This document shows positions 1 through 8,177 of a stretch of DNA of 32,652 nt, piece by piece. Source of the stretch: Bacteroidota bacterium. Its GTDB lineage: Bacteria; Bacteroidota; Bacteroidia; Bacteroidales; F082. The stretch spans positions 1 to 32,652 of the forward strand of contig QIKE01000055.1 in NCBI GenBank assembly GCA_003232915.1, given 5' to 3'. The notes below the pieces were generated by a model, which searched no databases, had not been told where the DNA came from, and was given only the letters and a program-made list of their open reading frames with translations. Every line of letters begins with the position of its first letter. Within the stretch, counting starts at the first letter, position 1. The position numbers and the translations under genes were made by a program.

Positions 1-12
1 GCAACGTACAGG

Positions 13-58
13 GTGTGTCGGTTTGCCGACATGGATGTTTCATCTGTTTATAATTTTG
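13..58 (+). repeat. Dispersed short repeat, copy C (partial)
   Basis: GTGTGT, then 11 variable bases, then CATGGATGTTTCATCT and GTTTATAATTT. The same arms with the same 11-base spacing occur at 236-281 (plus) and 28912-28968 (minus). The left arm (TAATCATTCCCTT) is not recognisable here. The right arm contains TAATTTTG (51-58), which fits the Bacteroidetes -7 promoter consensus. Confidence 0.6.
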
Positions 59-148
59 CAACTAATAGATTATCTGCGTTTTGTTTTGTTATCATTTTTG
101 ACAAAAAAGACAAAAATCTCGCCAAAACGGTTGTGTATTTTTCTTATA

Positions 149-230
149 CCACAGGTTAAACCCATGGAATGGCAAAGACATTATTCCACAGGGTGAACCT
201 GTGGCTATTATTGTTTCGCTCCTTCGGAGC
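149..230. repeat. REP-like palindromic element
   Basis: The stretch is built from nested inverted repeats. CCACAGGTT at 149-157 pairs with AACCTGTGG at 196-204. CCACAGG-GTGAA-CCTGTGG forms a compact hairpin at 186-204. GCTCC-TTC-GGAGC forms another at 218-230. Elements of this look are, to my knowledge, highly repeated in intergenic regions of many Bacteroidetes genomes. Only one copy is visible here, so repetitiveness is recalled, not shown. Confidence 0.5.
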
Positions 231-235
231 TTTTA

Positions 236-281
236 TAATCATTCCCTTGTGTGTTTTAAATTAATCATGGATGTTTCATCT
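236..281 (+). repeat. Dispersed short repeat, copy A, overlapping the uvrA 3' end
   Basis: TAATCATTCCCTTGTGTGT, 11 variable bases, CATGGATGTTTCATCT. The left arm matches 28968-28950 (minus) perfectly over 19 bases, and the right arm matches 30-45 perfectly over 16 bases. The right arm read on the minus strand encodes the last residues and stop codon of uvrA (K-M-K-H-P-stop), so the repeat has supplied the end of that gene. Confidence 0.7.
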
Positions 282-3090
282 TTGGTTTCATCTCCATTTT
301 CAAATACTTTGCCGTAAAGCTCGAAGTGTTTTCGATGACCTCTTCGGGAGTACCACAACAAAGTATTTTGCCTCCTTTGTGTCCTCCTTCGGGACCAAGG
401 TCGATAATATGGTCGGCAACTTTTATCACTTCCATATTATGTTCTATAACGATGACGGTATTGCCGCGATCGATAAGTTTGCATAGTACTTCGAGTAATA
501 CTCGTACGTCTTCGAAATGGAGGCCGGTTGTTGGTTCGTCGAGAATATATAGAGTGTTGCCGGTATCTTTTTTCGAAAGTTCGGAGGCAAGTTTTATGCG
601 TTGTGCTTCGCCGCCCGAAATGGTGGTTGATGGTTGTCCGAGTTTAAGATATCCGAGTCCGACATTTTGCAGGGTTTTGAATTTTTGTATGATAGAAGGA
701 ATGTTTTCGAAAAAAGCAACTGCTTGATGAATAGTCATTTCAAGGACATCGTTTATTGATTTTCCTTTGTAGCGTAATTCAAGAGTTTCGCGATTGTATC
801 GTTTGCCGCCACACTCTTCGCACTCCACATAGACGTCGGGCAAAAAATTCATTTCTATAGTTTGTACTCCGGCGCCTTTGCAGGTTTCGCAACGTCCGCC
901 TTTTACGTTGAACGAAAAGCGGCCGGGCTGGTAGCCTCTTATTTTCGATTCGGGTAGTTGGCCGAACAACTTACGAATTTCGTCGAAGACTTTGGTATAA
1001 GTGGCTGGGTTTGAACGGGGGGTTCGTCCGATGGGAGACTGATCGATTTCAATAACCTTGTCAATATTTTTCAGTCCTTCGAGGCTTTTGTATGGCAACG
1101 GATTTTTTACCGATCGATAAAAGTGGTTACTAAGGATGGGATAAAGCGTTTCGTTAATAATAAATTTTCCCAAAGGAAATTCCACATCAATATTTTTCAG
1201 GTTGTTACCCGATGCTCCTTTAAGTATGAGTGATTTTTTTTTGCCTGTCCGGCGTTTTTCCGGAACGCGAATTTTTTTTTTACCGTTCAAATATTGAGCT
1301 GTCAGTGTATTGGTTTTTAGAATTTCTTCGGGAGTTCCAATGCCAACAATTTCGCCGCCATGTTGTCCTGCACCTGGTCCCACATCTACCACACAATCGG
1401 CTTCGAGTATGGTATCTTTGTCGTGCTCTACTACGATTACCGTATTGCCTATGTCGCGTAAATCTTTTAGCGAGCGAATCAATTTATGGTTGTCGCGCTG
1501 ATGAAGGCCAATACTGGGTTCGTCGAGGATGTAAAGGACGCCCGTTAAGCGCGAGCCGATTTGCGTGGCGAGCCTGATACGCTGCGATTCGCCCCCCGAA
1601 AGGGTTTTAGCGGGCCTGTTTAGGTTGACGTAATCAATTCCAACTTCAAGTAAAAAGTTAAGGCGGGTACGAATTTCGCGCAATACCTCCCGGGCAATGA
1701 GCAACTGTCTTTCCGACAGACGGTTTTCGAGTCCGGTAAACCATTGCTTTAGCTCTTGCAAGTCCATTGCGGTGAGTTGGGAAATGTTTTTTCCGTCAAT
1801 TTTAAAAAAAAGCGCTTCCTTTTTCAAACGGCTACCTTGACACAAGGGGCAAGTTTTTTTGTTCATAAAACTTTCGGCCCATTTTTTCGATGTTTTAGAG
1901 GCATTGTTGCGCTCGAAATTTGTGATATAGCTTATCAAGCCCTCAAAATGCAAATTATAAGTTGAGGTAATGCCGAGATATTCTTTTTTTACTTCAATAG
2001 TTTCGTCCGTGCCGTTTAAAATGGTTTGTATTGCTGCTTGAGGAATATTTTTCAGTGGAGTTTGCATAGTAAAGCCGTATTTCATAGCAATAGTCTCTAT
2101 CTGACTAAAAACCCAGTTGTTTTTGTATTCGCCCAAAGCGGCAATACCACCTTTGGCAATGCTTTTATTTTTGTCGGGAAACAATTTGTTTAAATCTACC
2201 TCGCTAATTTTTCCCAAGCCATTGCATTGCGGACAGTATCCGTAAGGTGAGTTGAACGAAAATAGATTAGGTTCGGGTTCGTCGTACGAAATACCTGTGG
2301 TGGGGCACATAAGTTTTCGACTAAAATGACTTATGACCTTAGCATTTACGTCGAGTATCATTATCTCCCCCTTTCCGTGTTTCATTCCCAACGAAAGTGA
2401 TTTTTTAAGTCGATCGGTAATTGTACTGTGTACGGGAAGGCGATCGATAACAATTTCGATGTCGTGAACTTTATAACGGTCAAGTTGAAGCCCAAACGAA
2501 ATCTCTCTAATTTCACCGTCAACACGAACCCGTAAAAATCCCTGTTGTCTGATGCGTTCGAAAAGTTTACGATAATGTCCTTTACGGGCACGAATTACCG
2601 GCGCAAGAATAACGACATTTTTACCCGAATACTTTTCCAAAATAATATTAACAATTTGTTTTTCGGTGTAGTGAACCATTTTTTCACCTGTATTGTACGA
2701 ATAGGCTTCGGAAGCACGGGCGTAAAGCAAGCGTAGAAAATCGTAAATTTCGGTGATGGTACCTACGGTAGAACGCGGATTGCGGCTTACCGATTTTTGT
2801 TCGATGGATATTACCGGACTCAGTCCATGAATTTGGTCGACATCGGGACGTTCGAGATGACCAATAAACTGCCGTGCATAAGCCGAAAAAGTCTCCATAT
2901 AGCGTCGTTGTCCTTCGGCGTATATCGTATCGAAAGCGAGCGACGATTTGCCGCTGCCGCTAATGCCCGTGATAACCACAAGCTTATCGCGTGGAATACT
3001 TACGTCTATGTTCTTTAAGTTATGAACACGAGCACCTTTTATCTCAAGATAACTTTGTTCATCGTTTATATTTTGTTGCTTTTCTTTCAA
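265..3090 (-). CDS. uvrA: UvrA excinuclease subunit with the second Walker A motif deleted
   Basis: DNA-damage recognition ATPase of UvrABC nucleotide excision repair, 941 aa, close to the family's usual 940-950. NBD1 is complete: Walker [10 protein letters not shown] near residue 45, signature LSGGESQR and Walker [11 protein letters not shown]. In NBD2 the C-terminal zinc module (CETC...CEEC), signature ISGGEAQR and Walker [11 protein letters not shown] are intact. The expected Walker A segment (about 13 residues, roughly CVTGVSGSGKSTL) is absent: the protein runs FPLGKFI directly into INETL (I644/I645, nt 1156-1161). The frame is open throughout, so this is a clean in-frame deletion, or an assembly error. 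The first zinc finger has CPTT in place of the first Cys pair, which I believe is common in this phylum. The start is TTG at 3090; no in-frame ATG lies near. The C-terminal tail (KPKMKHP) comes from a dispersed repeat. No clear TAnnTTTG promoter was found upstream. Confidence 0.93.
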   Translation of the reverse strand: MKEKQQNINDEQSYLEIKGARVHNLKNIDVSIPRDKLVVITGISGSGKSSLAFDTIYAEGQRRYMETFSAYARQFIGHLERPDVDQIHGLSPVISIEQKSVSRNPRSTVGTITEIYDFLRLLYARASEAYSYNTGEKMVHYTEKQIVNIILEKYSGKNVVILAPVIRARKGHYRKLFERIRQQGFLRVRVDGEIREISFGLQLDRYKVHDIEIVIDRLPVHSTITDRLKKSLSLGMKHGKGEIMILDVNAKVISHFSRKLMCPTTGISYDEPEPNLFSFNSPYGYCPQCNGLGKISEVDLNKLFPDKNKSIAKGGIAALGEYKNNWVFSQIETIAMKYGFTMQTPLKNIPQAAIQTILNGTDETIEVKKEYLGITSTYNLHFEGLISYITNFERNNASKTSKKWAESFMNKKTCPLCQGSRLKKEALFFKIDGKNISQLTAMDLQELKQWFTGLENRLSERQLLIAREVLREIRTRLNFLLEVGIDYVNLNRPAKTLSGGESQRIRLATQIGSRLTGVLYILDEPSIGLHQRDNHKLIRSLKDLRDIGNTVIVVEHDKDTILEADCVVDVGPGAGQHGGEIVGIGTPEEILKTNTLTAQYLNGKKKIRVPEKRRTGKKKSLILKGASGNNLKNIDVEFPLGKFIINETLYPILSNHFYRSVKNPLPYKSLEGLKNIDKVIEIDQSPIGRTPRSNPATYTKVFDEIRKLFGQLPESKIRGYQPGRFSFNVKGGRCETCKGAGVQTIEMNFLPDVYVECEECGGKRYNRETLELRYKGKSINDVLEMTIHQAVAFFENIPSIIQKFKTLQNVGLGYLKLGQPSTTISGGEAQRIKLASELSKKDTGNTLYILDEPTTGLHFEDVRVLLEVLCKLIDRGNTVIVIEHNMEVIKVADHIIDLGPEGGHKGGKILCCGTPEEVIENTSSFTAKYLKMEMKPKMKHP

Positions 3091-3212
3091 TGTTTTCGTT
3101 TTGTTTGCCGGTAGCTTATTTTTAATAGCTCATTGCTTTTTGTGCCGGCTTCGTCATTTTTTATTTTATCGGCTAAACAATACTTTATTCTTTTTTTGCG
3201 TTTTTTTGTTTC

Positions 3213-3236
3213 TGTTCCTGTTCCTGTTCCTGTTCC
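3213..3236. repeat. (TGTTCC)4 microsatellite
   Basis: Four perfect tandem copies of TGTTCC, with degenerate half copies on both sides, lie in the 198 bp between the transglycosylase stop and the uvrA start. On the coding strand this is a GGAACA tract about 125 nt upstream of uvrA. Hexamer tracts can vary in length by slippage; an effect on uvrA transcription is only a possibility. Confidence 0.85.
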
Positions 3237-3288
3237 TATTGCTCTTACATACTAAAGCGTCATAGAAAATCGTGCAAAATTAATTCTT

Positions 3289-4227
3289 CTAATTGAATTT
3301 TTCATCGGTTAAATTAAAAGGTGAATTGGGAATAGCAATACGATAGGCTTTTTTTCTGCTGTTTTTCAGATAGTTTGTGCGGAGCCAAGGATTAAAATAT
3401 TTTAGTAATTTGTAGCTAATATTTTGTTTGTGAGCATAATCGGCCCAATTTTTAATGCTGTTGTTTAGTTGAAGATAATGAACGGGTATGACAGGGTATT
3501 TTTCGTTTTCACTAATGTAGAAACCATAGTGCTTGGGATTTTCAAAAATAAGTTTAAATGCCAGCATACGGTATATATATCTTGAAGTTTCGTCCGAAAC
3601 AAGAAGATCGTAAAACGTATTGCACTTTTGTTTCTTCATTAATCTCAATATACCTTTTTTACCGGCATTGTACGAAGCCACTACAAGTGTCCAATTTCCA
3701 AATTTTTCGTATGATTTTTTCAAATACCGACAGGCTGCATTCGTTGCTTTTTGTACGTTGTAGCGCTCGTCTATTTGTTTATTTACTTCCAAACCGTATT
3801 CCTTTGCCGTTCCTTTTAGCAACTGCCAAAATCCTACAGCTCCGGCAGGAGAAACTTTGTTATCAAATCCGCTTTCGATAAGTGGCATATAACGAAAATC
3901 AATTGGGATACCCTCGTTTTGCAGGATGGTGTCGATCATCGGTAGCCAGCGATTGGCTTTTTTAATTAACTCTAGCGTTGAAGAGTGCCAATATGTGTTT
4001 ACCGAAAGTTCTCTGTCGAGGGCTTCGCGAACGTAAAAAATATCAAGCGGAACAGGCTCGCCGGCAAAGCTCAAAGTATCAGGAATTTTTAACGAAACAA
4101 TTTTGTAATACTGGGCATTGGTACCCGGCAAACTAATGTCTTTTTGCCGTTTTTGAAAAAATGCACCTGCTCCAACCAAAATTCCTACCGTAACTAACAA
4201 AAAGAAATAACCCAAAGTTTTATTCAT
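3289..4227 (-). CDS. Membrane-anchored lytic transglycosylase (MltD/SLT-type, GH23)
   Basis: Predicted to cleave the MurNAc-GlcNAc bond of peptidoglycan non-hydrolytically. 312 aa. An N-terminal hydrophobic segment (residues 5-23) gives a signal anchor. The SLT domain spans roughly residues 92-240: Glu118 in MPLIESGF is the predicted catalytic acid, followed by SPAGAVGFWQL and VVASYNAGKKG, the standard SLT motifs II and III. No LysM domain follows, unlike E. coli MltD; the C-terminal 70 residues have no recognised fold. ATG start at 4227. Two candidate -7 elements (TACTTTTG, minus strand) lie at 4309-4316 and 4347-4354. It sits upstream of uvrA in the same direction with a 198 bp gap, so co-transcription is possible but not shown. 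Confidence 0.88.
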   Translation of the reverse strand: MNKTLGYFFLLVTVGILVGAGAFFQKRQKDISLPGTNAQYYKIVSLKIPDTLSFAGEPVPLDIFYVREALDRELSVNTYWHSSTLELIKKANRWLPMIDTILQNEGIPIDFRYMPLIESGFDNKVSPAGAVGFWQLLKGTAKEYGLEVNKQIDERYNVQKATNAACRYLKKSYEKFGNWTLVVASYNAGKKGILRLMKKQKCNTFYDLLVSDETSRYIYRMLAFKLIFENPKHYGFYISENEKYPVIPVHYLQLNNSIKNWADYAHKQNISYKLLKYFNPWLRTNYLKNSRKKAYRIAIPNSPFNLTDEKFN

Positions 4228-4308
4228 AAAAAAATACTGACATTTAATGATTTTTTATTTGTATTGATTTTGCCGATAATGAAATTCAGTTTTTTGTATT
4301 TTCCACAT

Positions 4309-4354
4309 CAAAAGTATCGTACGTTTATTGTTTTTATAAAGCCTTGCAAAAGTA
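4309..4354 (-). promoter_or_regulatory. Two tandem -7 elements upstream of the lytic transglycosylase
   Basis: TACTTTTG occurs on the minus strand at 4309-4316 and at 4347-4354, both matching the Bacteroidetes TAnnTTTG consensus and both facing the gene at 4227. Neither has a convincing -33 TTTG, so which one is used is open. Predicted leaders are roughly 75 and 115 nt. Confidence 0.45.
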
Positions 4355-4403
4355 TCTAAATTATACTTGTGAGGTAATATGATGCTAAATTAATGTTACG
4401 AGG

Positions 4404-4439
4404 TGCGTGAGGTAGCGGGGGCTTGCTACGTGAGACGCA
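4404..4439. other. GC-rich two-part inverted repeat (hairpin) in AT-rich spacer
   Basis: TGCGT (4404-4408) pairs with ACGCA (4435-4439), and inside it GTAGC (4412-4416) pairs with GCTAC (4425-4429), separated by a small internal loop and an 8-nt loop. The rest of the 363 bp spacer 4228-4591 is AT-rich and shows only promoter elements. No poly-T follows on either strand, so it does not look like a simple terminator. It could be a structured RNA or a mobile-element scar. Confidence 0.4.
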
Positions 4440-4546
4440 TAGAAGGGGCTATTTCATTGTGGACTGCCTTTCCAACGATTTTCTATCTATATGGTTTTTC
4501 CTTCTACACATTAAAAGATTAAGCCAAAAATTCGTCGAATAATTTA

Positions 4547-4572
4547 TTGCAAAGCATTCTTTGCTATTTTTG
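4547..4572 (+). promoter_or_regulatory. Promoter of tRNA-Arg
   Basis: The -7 element TATTTTTG at 4565-4572 ends 19 nt before the mature tRNA 5' end. A TTG at 4547-4549 could be the -33 element, though the 15-nt spacing is short for this promoter class. The upstream block is the weaker part of the call. Confidence 0.55.
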
Positions 4573-4591
4573 CAGTCCGAAGAATAAAAAG

Positions 4592-4665
4592 GGTCCAGTA
4601 GCTCAGTTGGATAGAGCAGCAGCCTTCTAAGCTGCGGGTCGTGGGTTCGAATCCCGCCTGGATCA
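4592..4665 (+). tRNA. tRNA-Arg (anticodon UCU)
   Basis: A full cloverleaf can be drawn by hand. The acceptor GGTCCAG/CTGGATC has 7 pairs with one G-U. The D arm is GCTC/GAGC, and the anticodon stem GCAGC/GCTGC holds loop CTTCTAA, giving anticodon TCT, which reads AGA. The T arm is GTGGG-TTCGAAT-CCCGC. The discriminator base is A at 4665. CCA is not encoded. It stands alone. About 400 bp of non-coding DNA (4666-5076) follows, in which I see no gene and no strong terminator. Confidence 0.95.
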
Positions 4666-5076
4666 CTGATAAACGTAAGCCTTGCGGAATGAGTTTTGCT
4701 TGGCTTTCGCTGTTTCAAGATGGGGCTGTATATATTATGCATCATTCATATGGCCTTGTTTGGAGTTTTAGAGATTTTCGGGAAAATCAAAACCTAAATT
4801 ATAGAATGTTTTATAAAAAAGTACTTATTTTTGGCACTTTTATTCCAACTTGGAAAATCAAGATTAAATTTTAAAATCCTTTAAAAAGGTATATTTTAGA
4901 TATGAATTTGATTGAAATTCATAAACATTTTAATAGATGTGTTTTTGTTTGGTTAGGGTTGAAACCTAATGCAATTCAAAATCAATAGATTAGATTATTT
5001 ATAAAACGGATTTGTGCATCCTTATTTTTTTTTATAGACGTCATAGTTTTAGGAAATGTTTATCAGGTTTGGATTA

Positions 5077-8028
5077 TTATGGTATTTTGACATTTGCCGG
5101 TTTTTGAAGTGCATTGTAAAACAGCTCGTGGATATTAGTGCGAATGTCTTCGTCCATAATGATGCGGTTGTACATATCGGGATAAACGCGGTTGGAGAGG
5201 AATACATAAACTAAACCGTTTTTAGGGTCTGCCCAAGTATAGGTACCCGTAAAGCCTGAATGTCCGAAACTACTGTCCGACACACTTTTGCAGTTGGTCA
5301 TATGGTCAACGTAGCGAAGTAGAGGCTTGTCGAAACCCAGTCCTCGGCGATTGCTGTCGGCAACAAAATAACGTCTGTTGAACAGGTCGATTGTTTGACT
5401 TTCGAGTACTCTGTTACCGTTGTAGACGCCACCGTCCATTAGCATTTGCATCATAACCGCCACATCAAAAGCATTGCCGAAGAGGCCGGCGTGTCCCGAA
5501 ATGCCGCCAAGCATAGCTGCACCTTGATCGTGGACATCGCCAACAAGTTGTTGGCGACGGAAAACAGTGTCGTTTTGGGTGGGTGTAATTTCATCTGTTG
5601 GAAAATAATTTCGCGGTGTAAATACAAGCCTTCCAAGCCCGAGTGGGTGGTAAAAATTTTCGTAAACATATTGATCGAACGGCTTGTCAGTCATTTGTTC
5701 TATCATCAATTTGAATAAATAAAAACCCAAATCGCTGTAGAGGTATTTTTTTTTATCGCTTACCGGTGAGTCGATAATTTCTTGATAAATTTTATAGCTA
5801 TAATTTTTTCGGATGTACATATTCTCGGCTACACGTACGGGATATTTTTCAGAAATATGATTGCTGTAAATCGTGGAATCGGGGCCCGTGGGTGTAAGTG
5901 TTTCTTTATAAAAAGGTATCCAATTTTGTAATCCGGCCTGATGCGAAAGTATTGATTTGAAACTCAACAGCTCTTTGTTGCTGCCTTTGAGCGACAAAAG
6001 ATAATCGGAAAGATTGCCGTTTATATTAATTTTACCCTCTTCGGTCAACTTAATTAAAGCAGGTGTAGTAGCCATAATTTTGGTGAGAGAAGCCAAATCG
6101 TAAAGATCGGTAGCTCTTACAGGTATTTTTTTATAATAAGTATGATAGCCAAAACTTTTGTCATAAAAGATAACACCGTTTTTGGCTGCAAGGATCTGAC
6201 AACCCGGATATGCTCCTATCTCAATTCCTTTCAACGCTATGCTGTCAACGCTTTTCAGTATATTGGTATTGGCACCGACATCGGCGGGCGTTCCAAAACG
6301 TAATCTCGTTTTTCTTAAACTAATCCCATCACCTATCGAAAAAGAACCTATGCTTACCGGAAGTCTGGCATTGGTGCTGCGTTCACCGGCTATCACTTCG
6401 GCCGAGGCTTGTTGTGTTGCAATCTTATCCTGATACGAAACTACAATAGCGCTAAATGATTGCAGGTTTTTAAAATATCCGAGTGCATACGGACTGGCAA
6501 AAATGTTTAAAACTACATTGCTTTGCCTTGTCGCTTTTTCGGCAAATTCGACGTCTGCTGTGCTGATTCCAAAACGGCGTGATGCCGATATGTTGGTATT
6601 TATAAAGGCAATAACGGTTGTTTTGTAGTTGGGAAGTGATTGTAACACAATGTTTTTATCTTTTTCGGTAGCATTGTGTTTCAGATAAAAAACTTTTGTT
6701 TTAAACATTTTTGCCAATGTTTTTTCAAATTCACCATGTGCAGTATTTCCTACAATAACAATAGCAACGGTTCCCGTATCGGCAAGCGGAAGAGGCAATA
6801 TTTTATTTTGGTTGCTAAGTATAGTAATCGATCGGTTGAAAAGGTTGGCGATAAGTTCGGAATACACCTGTTTGTTCAGGTCGTTCAACAAATGGCTCGT
6901 ATCTATGGGTTGGCGTTGCCATGCCTCTGTTAAATATTTATATTTAAGGATTTTTTTACAACTTTTTTCAAGATGTCTGCGCGCTGCTTTACTACTTAAT
7001 ACTTTTGTTTTAATGCTTTCAATTGATGCAGGAATGTCTTCGGGAATGAGCAAAATGTCGTTACCGGCCAAAAAAGCCTGCAAAGCTACTTTGTCTTTTC
7101 CAATATAAAGAGTTACGCCTTTCATGTCAAGCGCATCGGTGATAATCAGACCTTTAAATTTCATTTTCCGTTTTAACAATTTGCTTACGATAGGGTAGGA
7201 GAGGGAAGCCGGAAAGTTTTTGCGCTTGTCCAAAGCCGGTATCGAAAGGTGCGCTACCATTACAGCCGAAACGGGTATGTCTTGTTTGAAAAGAAAACGG
7301 TAAGGATACAAAGCGATGTTGTGAATTTCTTTTTTTGAGGCATTTACAATCGGCAGTGTTTTGTGCGAATCTTGATAAGTATCGCCGTGGCCCGGAAAAT
7401 GTTTGGCACAGGCTACAATTCCTTCGTTCTGCATACCTTTTATGTATTGATAAGCTTTGTGGGCAACGGCCTTCGGGTTCTCCCCGAAAGAGCGCATTCC
7501 GATTATCGGATTTTTCGGGTTGCTGTTTACGTCCACTACCGGTGCAAAATTTATTTGGATACCCATTCGCCGGTATTGTTCGCCAATTTGTTTTCCCATC
7601 AAATAAAGCAAACTATCGCCCAATTGTGCGCCAAGTGTCATTTGTAGAGGGTATTTCAGCGTGTGTTTTAACCGCATACCCAATCCCCATTCGCCGTCCA
7701 TACTAATAAACAAAGGAGTTCTTGCAATCTTATTCCAACGGTTTGTTTGCAGTGCTTGTCCTATTGGGGTGCCTCCGAAAAAAGTAATTCCACCAATGTC
7801 GTATTTTTTTATGTAGTCGTTGATTTTAGAATCGTATGGCTTGTAAGGATTGTTAGCACGAACAAAAATCAATTGTCCGATACGTTGTTCAAGGTTAAGT
7901 GATTGATACACCGAATCTGCCCACCGGTCAGCAGCTTTTTTTCTGTTGATTTGCCCCTGTAATGTTGATGAAAACAATCCGAAATTTAGTGAAATAATAA
8001 GTAAAAAAAATCTAAACCTATACATCAT
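5077..8028 (-). CDS. Secreted GH3 beta-N-acetylglucosaminidase / serine hydrolase (beta-lactamase-like) fusion
   Basis: 983 aa from the chosen start. Signal peptide at residues 2-25 (YRFRFFLLIISLNFGLFSST). The GH3 NagZ-like domain covers about residues 40-370, with KHFPGHGDTYQDSH (catalytic His/Asp loop, near residue 210) and TDALDM carrying the predicted nucleophile Asp near 298. A GH3 C-terminal-like segment follows. From about residue 600 comes a class C beta-lactamase/DD-peptidase fold: SLTK (S-x-x-K, near 647), YSD (Y-x-N equivalent, near 764) and HSGFTG (K-T-G equivalent). Predicted role: periplasmic or outer-membrane peptidoglycan turnover, splitting GlcNAc and acting on peptide or ester bonds. 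The ORF track starts at a GTG (8067). ATG 8028 is preferred because it begins the signal peptide and lies downstream of TACTTTTG (8041-8048). The fusion is common in Bacteroidetes. Confidence 0.92.
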   Translation of the reverse strand: MMYRFRFFLLIISLNFGLFSSTLQGQINRKKAADRWADSVYQSLNLEQRIGQLIFVRANNPYKPYDSKINDYIKKYDIGGITFFGGTPIGQALQTNRWNKIARTPLFISMDGEWGLGMRLKHTLKYPLQMTLGAQLGDSLLYLMGKQIGEQYRRMGIQINFAPVVDVNSNPKNPIIGMRSFGENPKAVAHKAYQYIKGMQNEGIVACAKHFPGHGDTYQDSHKTLPIVNASKKEIHNIALYPYRFLFKQDIPVSAVMVAHLSIPALDKRKNFPASLSYPIVSKLLKRKMKFKGLIITDALDMKGVTLYIGKDKVALQAFLAGNDILLIPEDIPASIESIKTKVLSSKAARRHLEKSCKKILKYKYLTEAWQRQPIDTSHLLNDLNKQVYSELIANLFNRSITILSNQNKILPLPLADTGTVAIVIVGNTAHGEFEKTLAKMFKTKVFYLKHNATEKDKNIVLQSLPNYKTTVIAFINTNISASRRFGISTADVEFAEKATRQSNVVLNIFASPYALGYFKNLQSFSAIVVSYQDKIATQQASAEVIAGERSTNARLPVSIGSFSIGDGISLRKTRLRFGTPADVGANTNILKSVDSIALKGIEIGAYPGCQILAAKNGVIFYDKSFGYHTYYKKIPVRATDLYDLASLTKIMATTPALIKLTEEGKININGNLSDYLLSLKGSNKELLSFKSILSHQAGLQNWIPFYKETLTPTGPDSTIYSNHISEKYPVRVAENMYIRKNYSYKIYQEIIDSPVSDKKKYLYSDLGFYLFKLMIEQMTDKPFDQYVYENFYHPLGLGRLVFTPRNYFPTDEITPTQNDTVFRRQQLVGDVHDQGAAMLGGISGHAGLFGNAFDVAVMMQMLMDGGVYNGNRVLESQTIDLFNRRYFVADSNRRGLGFDKPLLRYVDHMTNCKSVSDSSFGHSGFTGTYTWADPKNGLVYVFLSNRVYPDMYNRIIMDEDIRTNIHELFYNALQKPANVKIP

Positions 8029-8040
8029 CCGTTTTTTGTA

Positions 8041-8048
8041 CAAAAGTA
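8041..8048 (-). promoter_or_regulatory. -7 promoter element of the GH3/serine hydrolase gene
   Basis: TACTTTTG on the minus strand, 12 nt upstream of the ATG at 8028. It lies inside the longer GTG-initiated ORF, which argues that the upstream start is not used. No clear -33 block. Confidence 0.6.
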
Positions 8049-8177
8049 TGTAATTTGTAAATGCCACATAATTTTAATTGAATTTTGCGGTTCTCTGCTT
8101 TTTGGTTAAATTAGGAAAGTGGCCGGAAATAAATTTGGGAGCAGACCGTTCAATACGAAACTTATTTTACATTAAAA

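Noticed and set aside
3205-3240. CRISPR-like repeat array
   Set aside because: The units are 6 bp tandem copies without spacers. No CRISPR array was seen anywhere in the window.
4449-4745. 98 aa minus-strand ORF with GGIRTHDPQLRRLLLYPTEL
   Set aside because: It is the antisense translation of the tRNA-Arg gene, a well-known spurious annotation.
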